NCBI RefSeq assembly: GCF_003054555.1
Contig: NZ_CP026304.1
Coordinates: forward strand, 1,984,001-2,048,000
Direction of reading: 5' to 3'
DNA from: Streptomyces lunaelactis
Lineage (GTDB): Bacteria; Actinomycetota; Actinomycetes; Streptomycetales; Streptomycetaceae
Length of the DNA stretch: 64,000 nucleotides
Shown: one piece after another, positions 18,173-27,059 of the stretch
Position numbering within the stretch: position 1 is the stretch's first letter
How the letters are laid out: every line of letters begins with the position of its first letter
The notes under the pieces: model-generated
What the model was told of the DNA's origin: nothing
Database searches by the model: none
Seen by the model: the letters and a program-made list of their open reading frames with translations, nothing else
Position numbers and translations under genes: made by a program

Positions 18173-20188
18173 ATGAGCACCCCGTACCCCTTCACCGCGA
18201 TCGTCGGCATGGACGACCTGCGGCTGGGCCTTCTACTCAACGCCGTGTCCCCCGCCGTCGGTGGTGTCCTCGTGCGGGGGGAGAAGGGGACCGCCAAGTC
18301 CACCGCCGTCCGCGCCCTTGCGGCGTTGATACCGGCGGTTCCGGTCGTCCCCGGATGCCGGTTCTCGTGTGACCCCGCTTCGCCCGATCCCGCCTGCCCC
18401 GACGGTCCGCACGAGCCCGGTGGCGGCACCGCGCGGGCCGCGCGGATGGTCGAGTTGCCCGTCGGGGCGTCCGAGGACCGGCTCGTCGGGGCGCTCGACA
18501 TCGAGCGGGCGCTGGCCGAGGGCGTGAAGGCCTTCGAGCCCGGGCTGCTCGCCGACGCGCACCGCGGGATTCTCTATGTGGACGAGGTCAACCTCCTCCA
18601 TGACCACCTCGTCGACCTGCTGCTCGACGCGGCCGCCATGGGCGCCTCGTACGTCGAGCGCGAGGGTGTCTCGGTGCGGCATGCCGCGCGCTTTCTGCTC
18701 GTCGGGACCATGAACCCCGAAGAGGGCGAGCTGCGGCCGCAGTTGCTGGACCGCTTCGGGCTGACCGTCGAGGTCGCTGCCTCGCGCGAGCCCGATCAGC
18801 GGGTGGAGGTCGTGCGGCGGCGGCTCGCGTACGACGACGATCCGGCGGGATTCGCCACCCGGTGGGCGGACGAGGAGTCCGCGCTGCGCTCGCGCATCGT
18901 CGCCGCGCGCGCCCTGCTGCCCGAGGTCCGGCTCGGGGACGGTGCGCTGCGGCAGATCGCCGCGACCTGCGCGGCGTTCGAGGTGGACGGCATGCGCGCC
19001 GACATCGTGATGGCCCGGACGGCGACCGCGCTCGCAGCGTGGGCGGGGCGTACGGACGTACTCGCCGAGGACGTACGGCAGGCCGCGCTGCTGGCGCTCC
19101 CCCACCGGCGGCGGCGCAATCCCTTCGACGCTCCCGGGCTCGACGAGGACAGACTCGACGACACGCTGCAGGAGTTCGGCGGCGAGGACGAGAGCGACGA
19201 CGATCCGGACCCGGACGGTCCGGGCGGCGGCGGTGGGCAGCCGCCGCAGGGCGGGCCCGGCACTCCGCCGCAGGGCGATGCGGGGCAGGGCGACACACCC
19301 GCGCGGCCGCAGGAGTCGGAGGGCGGGGAGCCGCAGTCGGCGGGCGGTGGTGAGCAGCAGCCCGTACGGGCGGCCGAGCCGTACCGTACGAAGATGCTCA
19401 GCGTGCCCGGTCTCGGCGAGGGCGCGGCGGGGCGCAGGTCCCGTGCGCGGACCGAGCACGGGCGGACGACGGGCGCGCGGCGGCCCCAAGGGGCGCTCAC
19501 CAAGCTGCACCTGGCGGCGACCGTGCAGGCCGCCGCACCGCATCAGCGGGCGCGCGGGCGCAGCGGCCGTGGCCTGGTGGTGCGCAGGGACGATCTGCGG
19601 CAGGCGAACCGCGAGGGGCGCGAGGGAAACCTGGTGCTGTTCGTGGTGGACGCGTCGGGGTCGATGGCGGCCCGGCAGCGGATGAGCGCGGTCAAGGGCG
19701 CGGTGCTTTCGCTGCTGCTCGACGCCTACCAGCGGCGCGACAAGGTCGGGCTGGTCACCTTCCGAGGGAAGGACGCGGAGGTGGCGCTGCCGCCGACCTC
19801 GTCGGTTGAGGCGGCCGCCGTCCGTCTGGAGAAGCTGCCGACGGGCGGCCGCACACCGCTGGCGGCCGGGCTGCTCAAGGCGCACGACGTACTGCGGGTG
19901 GAGCGTATGCGCGATCCGTCCAGGCGGCCGCTGCTGGTCGTGGTGACGGACGGCCGGGCGACGGGCGGGGTCGATCCGGTGGCGCTGGCCGCGCGGGCCG
20001 CGCGGCTGCACTGCGCCGAGGGGACGGCCGCGATCGTCGTGGACTGCGAAACCGGTCCCGTACGGCTCGGTCTTGCGGGCACACTCGCCGGCGATCTCGG
20101 CGGCACCGCCGTCACCCTCGACGAGCTGCGCGCCGACTCCATCGCCGGGCTCGTCAAGGACGTTCACACTGCCAGGAGGGTCGCGTAA
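18173..20188 (+). CDS. Cobaltochelatase AAA+/vWA subunit (ChlI-ChlD fusion)
   Basis: 671 residues from ATG 18173 (GAGGAG upstream). Residues 1-330 form a magnesium-chelatase-type AAA+ ATPase: VRGEKGTAKSTAVRAL Walker A near 40, GILYVDEVNLLHDHLVDLLLDAA Walker B near 130, and the sensor GTMNPEEGELRPQLLDRFGL. Residues 345-425 are a low-complexity Gly/Pro/Gln/Glu/Asp linker. The C-terminal vWA domain carries a MIDAS motif VDASGSMAARQRMSAVKGA near 500. It replaces the separate CobS/CobT partners of CobN in many actinobacteria. It ends in TAATG, overlapping cobO. Confidence 0.94.
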   Translation: MSTPYPFTAIVGMDDLRLGLLLNAVSPAVGGVLVRGEKGTAKSTAVRALAALIPAVPVVPGCRFSCDPASPDPACPDGPHEPGGGTARAARMVELPVGASEDRLVGALDIERALAEGVKAFEPGLLADAHRGILYVDEVNLLHDHLVDLLLDAAAMGASYVEREGVSVRHAARFLLVGTMNPEEGELRPQLLDRFGLTVEVAASREPDQRVEVVRRRLAYDDDPAGFATRWADEESALRSRIVAARALLPEVRLGDGALRQIAATCAAFEVDGMRADIVMARTATALAAWAGRTDVLAEDVRQAALLALPHRRRRNPFDAPGLDEDRLDDTLQEFGGEDESDDDPDPDGPGGGGGQPPQGGPGTPPQGDAGQGDTPARPQESEGGEPQSAGGGEQQPVRAAEPYRTKMLSVPGLGEGAAGRRSRARTEHGRTTGARRPQGALTKLHLAATVQAAAPHQRARGRSGRGLVVRRDDLRQANREGREGNLVLFVVDASGSMAARQRMSAVKGAVLSLLLDAYQRRDKVGLVTFRGKDAEVALPPTSSVEAAAVRLEKLPTGGRTPLAAGLLKAHDVLRVERMRDPSRRPLLVVVTDGRATGGVDPVALAARAARLHCAEGTAAIVVDCETGPVRLGLAGTLAGDLGGTAVTLDELRADSIAGLVKDVHTARRVA

Positions 20189-20784
20189 TGCCGCAAGGAC
20201 AGCCGTCCGTCGTCCCGGACGACGGACTCACGACCCGCCAGCGGCGCAACCGGCCGCTCGTCGTCGTGCACACAGGGGTCGGCAAAGGGAAGTCGACGGC
20301 CGCCTTCGGGCTCGCGCTGCGCGCCTGGAACCAGGGCTGGCCGATCGGGGTGTTCCAGTTCGTGAAGTCCGCGAAGTGGAAGGTCGGCGAGGAGCGGGCG
20401 CTGCGGGTGCTGGGCGACTCCGGCGAGGGCGGTTCCGTCGCGTGGCACAAGATGGGCGAGGGCTGGTCCTGGGTGCAGCGCGACATCGAGTCGAGCGAGG
20501 ACGCGGCGCGCGAGGGCTGGGAGCAGGTCAAGCGGGACCTGGCGGCCGAGACGTATCAGCTGTACGTGCTGGACGAGTTCGCGTACCCCATGCACTGGGG
20601 GTGGGTGGACACCGACGAGGTGATCTCGGTGCTGCGGGACCGGCCGGGGACGCAGCATGTGGTGATCACCGGGCGCAACGCGCCTGCCGGGCTGGTCGGC
20701 TTCGCGGATCTCGTCACCGACATGTCGAAGGTCAAGCACCCGATGGACGCCGGTCAGAAGGGGCAGCGGGGCATCGAGTGGTAG
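20188..20784 (+). CDS. cobO: Cob(I)yrinic acid a,c-diamide adenosyltransferase CobO
   Basis: 198 residues, CobA/CobO/BtuR type. The ATP-binding loop is VVHTGVGKGKSTAAFGLALRA near residue 28. Further family motifs are VGVFQF-like IGVFQFVKSAKWKVGEERAL, YVLDEFAYPMHWGWVDTDEV and HVVITGRNAPAGLVGFADLVTDMSKVKHPMDAGQKGQRGIEW at the C-terminus. It transfers the 5'-deoxyadenosyl group from ATP to the cobalt of cob(I)yrinic acid a,c-diamide. The stop codon is inside the start of cobB. Confidence 0.97.
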   Translation: MPQGQPSVVPDDGLTTRQRRNRPLVVVHTGVGKGKSTAAFGLALRAWNQGWPIGVFQFVKSAKWKVGEERALRVLGDSGEGGSVAWHKMGEGWSWVQRDIESSEDAAREGWEQVKRDLAAETYQLYVLDEFAYPMHWGWVDTDEVISVLRDRPGTQHVVITGRNAPAGLVGFADLVTDMSKVKHPMDAGQKGQRGIEW

Positions 20785-22133
20785 CACGTCTCGTCATCGC
20801 GGCGCCGGCCTCGGGGAGTGGGAAGACCACTGTCGCCACGGGGTTGATGGCGGCGTTCACCTCGGCGGGCCTGACCGTGTCCCCGCACAAGGCCGGTCCC
20901 GACTACATCGACCCCGGCTATCACGCGCTCGCGACGGGGCGTCCGGGCCGGAATCTGGACGCGTATCTGTGCGGCACGGAGCTGATCGCGCCGCTGTTCG
21001 CGCATGGCGCGGCGGGGTGCGATCTGGCGGTGGTCGAGGGCGTGATGGGGCTGTACGACGGTGCGGCGGGGGCGGGTGAGCTGGCGTCCACGGCGCAGAT
21101 CGCGAAGCTGCTGCGGGCACCGGTGGTGCTGGTGGTGGACGCGTCGTCGCAGTCACGGTCGGTGGCGGCGCTGGTGCACGGTTTCGCATCCTGGGATCCG
21201 CAGGTGCGGATCGGGGGCGTGATCCTGAACAAGGTGGCGTCGGACCGGCACGAGGAGCTGCTGCGGGTGGCGCTGGAGGAGTCGGGGGTGCCGGTGCTGG
21301 GGGTGCTCCGGCGGATCCAGCGAGCCGCTACGCCTTCACGGCACCTGGGGCTGGTGCCGGTCGCCGAACGCCGCGCCGATGCCGTGGCCTCGGTCGAGGC
21401 GATGGCGGAGCTGGTGCGGGAGGGGTGTGACCTGGAGGCGCTCCTGGGCTTGGCGCGGAGTGCGCCGTCGCTGGGGGCCGAGCCGTGGGAGGCGGGGGCC
21501 GCCTGCGGTCCGGTCGGGCTGACAACGTCAGCCCCGCCCGTCGTCGCCGTCGCGGGCGGCCCCGCGTTCACGTTCTCCTACGCCGAGCACCCCGAACTCC
21601 TCACCGCCGCCGGCGCCGACGTCGTCACCTTCGATCCGCTCCGGGACGAGCAACTCCCCGACGGGACGAGCGGGCTCGTCATAGGCGGCGGGTTCCCGGA
21701 GGTGTACGCGCCCGAGCTGTCCGCCAATGAGGCGCTGCGCAAGGCCGTCGCCGGGCTCGCGTCCTCCGGCGCGCCCATCGCCGCCGAGTGCGCCGGGCTG
21801 CTGTATCTCGCGCGGTCCCTGGACGGCGCGCCCATGTGCGGTGTGCTGGATGCCGAGGCACGGATGTCGGAGCGGCTCACGCTCGGGTACCGGGAGGCCG
21901 TCGCCGTGAGCGACAGCGCGCTCGCCGCGGCCGGGACGCGGTTGAACGGGCACGAGTTCCACCGCACCGTCGTCGAACCGGCGGCGGGACCCGCCCCCGC
22001 GTGGGGGATGCACCGGTCCGAGCGCCGCGTCGAGGGATTCGTACAGCAGGGCGTGCACGCGAGCTATCTGCACACGCATTGGGCTTCGCAGCCCGGCATG
22101 GCCCTTCGGTTTGTTGAGAGGTGTACGCGATGA
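20778..22133 (+). CDS. cobB: Hydrogenobyrinate/cobyrinate a,c-diamide synthase CobB
   Basis: 451 residues from GTG 20778, which overlaps the end of cobO; the next in-frame candidates would remove the P-loop. The N-terminal ATPase domain has LVIAAPASGSGKTTVATGLM (residues 5-24) and SPHKAGPDYIDPGYHA. The C-terminal glutamine amidotransferase-like domain has IGGGFPEVYAPELSANEALR, the nucleophile in IAAECAGLLYLAR and the His in SYLHTHWASQPG. It amidates the a and c acetate side chains, creating the CobN substrate. ATGA overlap with cobI. Confidence 0.96.
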   Translation: MVARLVIAAPASGSGKTTVATGLMAAFTSAGLTVSPHKAGPDYIDPGYHALATGRPGRNLDAYLCGTELIAPLFAHGAAGCDLAVVEGVMGLYDGAAGAGELASTAQIAKLLRAPVVLVVDASSQSRSVAALVHGFASWDPQVRIGGVILNKVASDRHEELLRVALEESGVPVLGVLRRIQRAATPSRHLGLVPVAERRADAVASVEAMAELVREGCDLEALLGLARSAPSLGAEPWEAGAACGPVGLTTSAPPVVAVAGGPAFTFSYAEHPELLTAAGADVVTFDPLRDEQLPDGTSGLVIGGGFPEVYAPELSANEALRKAVAGLASSGAPIAAECAGLLYLARSLDGAPMCGVLDAEARMSERLTLGYREAVAVSDSALAAAGTRLNGHEFHRTVVEPAAGPAPAWGMHRSERRVEGFVQQGVHASYLHTHWASQPGMALRFVERCTR

Positions 22134-22876
22134 GCACATTGGTCGGAGTGGGAGTCGGGCCCGGCGACCCGGAGTTGGTGACCGTGAAGGGTGTACGCGC
22201 CCTTCAGGAGGCCGACGCCGTCGTCGTACCGGTGATGTCCGCATCCGATGGAAAGGACGGCGGCGAGCCGGGACGCGCCGAGGCGACCGTGCTGCACTAC
22301 GTCGGCGCGGAGAAGGTCGTACGGGTCGTCTTCGCGCTCAACGAGCGCACCGACCGGGCCCGCCGTGAAGCCGCCTGGGACGCCGCCGGCGAGCGCGTCG
22401 CCGCCCTCCTGCGCGCACACGGCTCCGTCGCCTTCGCGACGATCGGCGACCCCAATGTGTACTCGACGTTCACCTATCTCGCGCAGACCGTCGCCGAGCT
22501 GGTCCCGGGGACCGTCGTGGAGACCGTGCCGGGCATCACGGCGATGCAGGACCTGGCGGCCCGCAGCGGCGCCGTACTCACCGAGGGCACCGAGCCGTTG
22601 ACCCTGGTGCCCGTGACCGCCGGCGCCGCCGCGCTCAAGGAGGCCCTGGAAGGGCCGGGGACGGTCGTGGCGTACAAGTTCGGGCGGCTCGCGGCGGAGG
22701 TCGCCACCGCGCTGCGCGAGACGGGCCGTACCGAGGGCGCGGTATGGGGATCGGCGCTCGGGCTGCCCGAGGAGTCGATCCGGCCGGCCGCGGAGCTGGC
22801 AGAAGGACCGCTGCCGTACCTCTCGACGCTCATCGCGCCGGCGCCGCGCGGCGGCGGCAGAGGAGGCAAACTGTGA
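22130..22876 (+). CDS. cobI: Precorrin-2 C20-methyltransferase CobI
   Basis: 248 residues from ATG 22130 (overlaps cobB). Tetrapyrrole methylase fold: VGVGVGPGDPELVTVKGVRAL at the N-terminus with the SAM-site GxGxGD-like turn, then VAFATIGDPNVYSTFTYLAQTV near 100 and ETVPGITAMQDLAARSG near 130. The C20 methyltransferase subgroup is indicated by EADAVVVPVMSASDGKDG and by gene context. It converts precorrin-2 to precorrin-3A. It is the last gene before the only sizeable gap in the operon. Confidence 0.94.
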   Translation: MSTLVGVGVGPGDPELVTVKGVRALQEADAVVVPVMSASDGKDGGEPGRAEATVLHYVGAEKVVRVVFALNERTDRARREAAWDAAGERVAALLRAHGSVAFATIGDPNVYSTFTYLAQTVAELVPGTVVETVPGITAMQDLAARSGAVLTEGTEPLTLVPVTAGAAALKEALEGPGTVVAYKFGRLAAEVATALRETGRTEGAVWGSALGLPEESIRPAAELAEGPLPYLSTLIAPAPRGGGRGGKL

Positions 22877-23097
22877 GCGCCCCGCCGAAGTCCTCACTCC
22901 ACGAGGCCGACCACCGGCCGGATGAAGGCCACGCCTCCCACCGTGCACAGCAGGGTGGAGCGGGCGGGGTGGTCGTGGTGCACCTCGGGTTAGGAACGCG
23001 CCGAGCGCGACGAACACAGCCATGCGCCCCTGCTGGGCCGTGTCTGACCAATCCCGGATCCTGATCCACCCCGAATGACCCGAGAGGACCCCCGCTC
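22877..23097. other. 221-base gap inside the cobalamin operon with a degraded frame on the minus strand
   Basis: All other junctions from cobM to cobC, and from cobD to cobI, overlap or are short. Here the plus strand has only a weak Arg/Gly-rich frame from GTG 22873. On the minus strand an ATG complementary to 23019-23021 begins MAVFVALGAFLT, and after a one-base shift the sequence continues EVHHDHPARSTLLCTV and VGGVAFIRPVVGLVE before a stop near 22893. This could be a frameshifted small membrane-protein remnant; alternatively it is chance. Confidence 0.3.
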
Positions 23098-23919
23098 ATG
23101 GCCGATGCCGCCACCCACGGCAAGGTGACCTTCGTCGGCGCCGGCCCCGGCGCCGCCGATCTGCTGACGTTCCGCGCCGCGCGTGCCATCGCCGACGCCG
23201 ACATCGTCATCTGGGCGGCGAGCCTGGTGCAGGCCGACGTCCTCGACCACGCCCGCGAGGGCGCCGAGATCCTCGACTCGGCGGCGATGTCGCTCGAGGA
23301 CGTGGTCGCCGTCTACGAACGGGCCCGCGAGGAGGGCCTGAAGGTCGCCAGGATCCACTCCGGCGACCCGGCCCTGTGGGGCGGCACGCAGGAACAGCTC
23401 GACCGGTGCGTGGAGCTGGGCCTCGACGTCGAGATCGTGCCGGGCGTCTCGTCGTTCTCCGCGGTCGCCGCGATCGCGCAGCGCGAGCTGACGATCCCGG
23501 AGGTCGCGCAGTCCGTGATCCTGACCCGGCTGGGCGGCGGCAAGACGCCGATGCCGCCGGGCGAGGAGGTACGGGAGTTCGCGCGGCACGGCACGACCAT
23601 GGCGCTCTTCCTGTCGGCGGCCCGCTCGGGCCAGTTGACGCAGGAGCTGCTGGAGGGCGGCTATCCGACGAGTACGCCGGTGGTCATCGCGTACCAGGCG
23701 ACCTGGCCCGAGGAGCTGATCCTGCACTGCACGATCGGCACGCTCGAGGAGACCGTCAAGGAGCACAAGCTCTGGAAGCACACGCTGTTCCTGGTCGGTC
23801 CGGCGCTGGCGGCGTCGGGAACACGGTCGCATCTGTACCACCCGGGGCACTTCCACGGCTTCCGCAAGGCGGACCCCGAGGCCCGGCGCGCGCTTCGCGC
23901 GCAAGGTGGGACGCCGTGA
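23098..23919 (+). CDS. cobM: Precorrin-4 C11-methyltransferase CobM
   Basis: 273 residues from ATG 23098 with GAGAGGA upstream. Tetrapyrrole methylase landmarks: KVTFVGAGPGAADLLTFRAARAI near residue 8, RIHSGDPALWGGTQEQLDRC near 83 and VEIVPGVSSFSAVAAIAQRELTIPEVAQSVILTRLGG near 118. The ELTIPEV-type segment is typical of CobM/CbiF. It methylates C11 of precorrin-4 to give precorrin-5. Its TGA overlaps the GTG of cobL by three bases. Confidence 0.96.
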   Translation: MADAATHGKVTFVGAGPGAADLLTFRAARAIADADIVIWAASLVQADVLDHAREGAEILDSAAMSLEDVVAVYERAREEGLKVARIHSGDPALWGGTQEQLDRCVELGLDVEIVPGVSSFSAVAAIAQRELTIPEVAQSVILTRLGGGKTPMPPGEEVREFARHGTTMALFLSAARSGQLTQELLEGGYPTSTPVVIAYQATWPEELILHCTIGTLEETVKEHKLWKHTLFLVGPALAASGTRSHLYHPGHFHGFRKADPEARRALRAQGGTP

Positions 23920-25172
23920 TCACGGTCATCGGTACGGGGACGGGGGCGCCCCTGTCCGTACGCGACGGCGCGGCGCTGGCGGCGGCCACGCTCGTGGTGG
24001 GCGCCCGGCGGCATCTGGCGTCGGCCGACGTGCCCGCCGCCGCACAGGAGTTGACGCTGGGGCCGCTCGCGCCGGCGCTCGACGTGATCGAGAAGGAGCG
24101 GACCCGGGGCGGGGCGCGGGTGGTCGTGCTGGCCTCGGGCGACCCCGGATTCTTCGGGATCGTACGGGCGTTGGCCGAGCGCTTCGGCGCGGACGCGCTG
24201 GACGTACGGCCCGGGGCGCCGTCCGTGGCGGTCGCCTTCGCGCGGATCGGGCTGCCCTGGGACGACGCGGTCGTCGTCAGCGCGCACGGCCGTGATCTGC
24301 GGACCGCGGTCAATGTGTGCCGGGCGCACCCCAAGACGGCCGTGCTCACCGGCCCCGGCTCGGGTCCTGCGGAGCTGGGCGCCGAGCTGGCCTACCGGGC
24401 CACCGAGCGGACGCTGGTGGTGGCGACGGCGCTCGGCGACCCGGAGCACGAGCGGATCGAGCGGATGACGCCCGCGGAGGCGGCGGCGCGGGAGTGGGAC
24501 GCGGTGAGTGTGGTGCTCTGCCTGGACGAGCGTCGGGCGCTGTCGCCGGCCCAGCGGACGGTGGCAGGGCCGCGGCTGTCGCCGTCCCGATGGGCCCTGG
24601 ACGAGGGCGAGTTCGAGCACCGCGACTCGATGATCACCAAGTTCGAGGTGCGGGCGCTGGCGCTGGCAAGGCTCGGACCGCGTACCGGCGACCTCGTGTG
24701 GGACATCGGCGCGGGGTCCGGTTCGGTGGCGGTGGAGTGTGCGCGGTTCGGTGCGGCGGTGGTCGCCGTGGAGAAGACGCCCGACGGTGTGGAGCGGATC
24801 CGCGCGAACGCGGCGGCGCACGGGGTCGACGTACAGGCCGTGCACGGTGCGGCGCCGACGGTGCTGTCCCATCTGGCGGACCCGGACGCGGTGTTCATCG
24901 GCGGCGGGGGCGCGGAGCTGCCCGCGATCGTCGCCGCGTGCGCGCGGCGGGCCCGGCGCACGGTGGTCGTCGCGCTGGCGGCGCTGGACCGGGTGCCCTC
25001 GGTGCGGTCCGCGCTGGGCGCCGCCGGGTTCGCGTCCGACGGCGTACTGCTGCACTCGTCGCGGCTGGCCCCACTGCCCGGGGACGTGACCCGGCTCGCG
25101 GCCGCCAACCCCGTCTTCCTGCTGTGGGGCGACCGTCCCGCGGATTCGGTGAACGAAGGAGCGATTCAGTGA
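23916..25172 (+). CDS. cobL: Precorrin-6Y C5,15-methyltransferase (decarboxylating) CobL
   Basis: 418 residues from GTG 23916, overlapping cobM. It is a two-domain CbiE-CbiT fusion. The CbiE part (residues 1-200) is a tetrapyrrole methylase: VIGTGTGAPLSVRDGAAL, VVLASGDPGFFGIVRALAERFG and VRPGAPSVAVAFARIGLPWDDAVVVSAHGRD. The CbiT part (about 230-400) is a Rossmann methyltransferase with GDLVWDIGAGSGSVAVECARFG (SAM motif I) and FIGGGGAELPAIV. It methylates C5 and C15 and removes the C12 acetate carboxyl. Its TGA lies in the GTG of the next gene. Confidence 0.96.
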   Translation: MITVIGTGTGAPLSVRDGAALAAATLVVGARRHLASADVPAAAQELTLGPLAPALDVIEKERTRGGARVVVLASGDPGFFGIVRALAERFGADALDVRPGAPSVAVAFARIGLPWDDAVVVSAHGRDLRTAVNVCRAHPKTAVLTGPGSGPAELGAELAYRATERTLVVATALGDPEHERIERMTPAEAAAREWDAVSVVLCLDERRALSPAQRTVAGPRLSPSRWALDEGEFEHRDSMITKFEVRALALARLGPRTGDLVWDIGAGSGSVAVECARFGAAVVAVEKTPDGVERIRANAAAHGVDVQAVHGAAPTVLSHLADPDAVFIGGGGAELPAIVAACARRARRTVVVALAALDRVPSVRSALGAAGFASDGVLLHSSRLAPLPGDVTRLAAANPVFLLWGDRPADSVNEGAIQ

Positions 25173-26854
25173 TCGGCCTGATCTCCGCGACGGCGGCGGG
25201 CGCCGCCGCCCGCGACCGCCTGGCCGCGGCCCGGCCCGGCCGCACCCGGGTGTACGAGGGCCCGGTGCGCGAGTCGGTGGAGCGCGCGTTCGCGGAGTGC
25301 GAGCAGCTGGTGTGCTTCCTGGCGACGGGTGCGGTGGTACGGCTGATCGCCCCGCTGCTCGCGGACAAGTCGGCGGACCCGGGTGTGGTGTGCGTGGACG
25401 AGGGGCTGCGGTACGCGGTGTCCCTGCTCGGCGGGCACGGCGGCGGCGCGAACGAGCTGGCCGCGGAGGTCGCGGACGTCCTGGGCTGCGCCCCCGTGGT
25501 GACGACGGCGACGGACGCGACGGACGTGCCGGGCCTGGACACCCTGGGCCTGCCGGTGGAGGGCGCGGTCGCCGCGGTGTCGCGGGCGATCCTGGACGGC
25601 GAGCCGGTGGCGCTGCGGTCGGACGCGGTGTGGCCGCTGCCGCCGCTGCCACCGAATGTGGGCGCCGAGGGCGAGGCCGTCCTCCGGGTGACCGACCGCG
25701 TCGTCGAACCCGGCGCGCGGGAGGCGGTGTTGCGGCCCGCGTCGCTCGTCGTCGGGGTCGGGGCCTCCAAGGGCGCTCCCGTCGACGAGGTGCTCGGGCT
25801 GATCGAGGAGGCGCTGCGCGAGGCCGGGCTCTCGCCGCTGAGCATCGCCGAGCTGGCGACCGTCGACGCGAAGGCGGCGGAGCCGGGGATCGTGGCGGCG
25901 GCGGAGCGGCTCGGGGTGCCGGTGGTCACGTACGCGGCCGGTGAACTGTCCGCGATCGCGGTGCCGAACCCGTCCGGCGCGCCGCTCGCCGCCGTGGGTA
26001 CGCCCTCCGTCGCGGAGGCCGCGGCGCTCGCGGGCGGGGGTGAACTCCTCGTCCCGAAGCGGAAGTCGAGCCCCGGGGGCCGGGCCGCGATGGCGACCTG
26101 CGCGGTCGTACGCAGGGCTCCGCGCGGACGGCTGGCCGTGGTCGGGCTCGGGCCCGGCGCCCGCGACCTGGTCACTCCGCGCGCCACCGAAGAGCTGCGC
26201 CGGGCCTCCGTACTGGTCGGGCTCGACCAGTACGTCGACCAGATCCGCGACCTGCTCCGGCCCGGCACGCGGGTGCTCGAATCCGGCCTGGGGGCGGAGG
26301 AGGAACGGGCCCGTACCGCCGTCGCCGAGGCCCGCGCCGGTCACGCGGTCGCGCTGATCGGCAGCGGCGACGCGGGCGTGTACGCGATGGCGTCGCCCGC
26401 GCTCGCCGAGGCGTCCGACGACATCGACGTGGTGGGGGTGCCGGGGGTGACCGCCGCGCTCGCCGCGGCGGCGATCCTGGGCGCGCCGCTCGGGCACGAC
26501 CACGTCTCGATCAGCCTCTCGGATCTGCACACGCCGTGGGAGGTCATCGAGCGCCGGGTGCGGGCAGCGGCGGAGGCGGACATCATCGTGACCTTCTACA
26601 ACCCGCGCAGCCGGGGCCGCGACTGGCAGCTCCCGAAGGCGCTGGTGATCCTCGCCGGGCACCGGGAGGCTTCGACGCCCGTCGGGGTCGTACGCAACGC
26701 TTCGCGGGCGGACGAATCCAGCCGCCTGACGACACTGGCGGGACTGGATCCGACGACGGTGGACATGATGACGGTCGTGACGGTCGGCAACACGGCCACG
26801 CGGGAAATCGCGGGCCGCATGGTGACGCCACGCGGCTACCGGTGGCAGTCGTGA
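25169..26854 (+). CDS. cobJ: CbiG-CobJ fusion: precorrin-3B C17-methyltransferase
   Basis: 561 residues from GTG 25169. The N-terminal half is a full CbiG: IGLISATAAGAAARDRL, then LVCFLATGAVVRLIAPLLADK and SLLGGHGGGANELAAEVAD; residues about 185-310 (VVGVGASKGAPVDEVLGLIEEAL) are the CobE-like C-terminal CbiG domain. From about residue 325 a tetrapyrrole methylase begins: RLAVVGLGPGARDLVTPRATEEL, ALIGSGDAGVYAMASP and VVGVPGVTAALAAAAILGAPLGHD, ending VTFYNPRSRGRDWQLPKA. The CobJ half methylates C17 with ring contraction. Why an oxygen-route organism keeps CbiG is unclear. Confidence 0.95.
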   Translation: MIGLISATAAGAAARDRLAAARPGRTRVYEGPVRESVERAFAECEQLVCFLATGAVVRLIAPLLADKSADPGVVCVDEGLRYAVSLLGGHGGGANELAAEVADVLGCAPVVTTATDATDVPGLDTLGLPVEGAVAAVSRAILDGEPVALRSDAVWPLPPLPPNVGAEGEAVLRVTDRVVEPGAREAVLRPASLVVGVGASKGAPVDEVLGLIEEALREAGLSPLSIAELATVDAKAAEPGIVAAAERLGVPVVTYAAGELSAIAVPNPSGAPLAAVGTPSVAEAAALAGGGELLVPKRKSSPGGRAAMATCAVVRRAPRGRLAVVGLGPGARDLVTPRATEELRRASVLVGLDQYVDQIRDLLRPGTRVLESGLGAEEERARTAVAEARAGHAVALIGSGDAGVYAMASPALAEASDDIDVVGVPGVTAALAAAAILGAPLGHDHVSISLSDLHTPWEVIERRVRAAAEADIIVTFYNPRSRGRDWQLPKALVILAGHREASTPVGVVRNASRADESSRLTTLAGLDPTTVDMMTVVTVGNTATREIAGRMVTPRGYRWQS

Positions 26855-27059
26855 GGGCAGCGTGTGCCGCGCCCGCGGTGGGGGGTGCGCGGGACCGCGC
26901 GCCTGTGCCGCACCCCGGCACCACCGAGGCGCGGCGGCGCCGCGGCCCCGTGGCGCACGCGGGCGACCGCGTCTCCGCTCCCCCGTGGTCCGCGGCCCCC
27001 GGCCCCGCTCAACCGCCGGCGAAAGCCGGTACCGCCCGCCGTCACCCCGGAGTCGCCCC

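Noticed and set aside
14071..18501. A 1476-codon open frame antisense to cobN
   Set aside because: It is an Arg/His/Pro-rich antisense shadow of cobQ-cobN caused by GC-rich third positions; cobN has clear family motifs and start.
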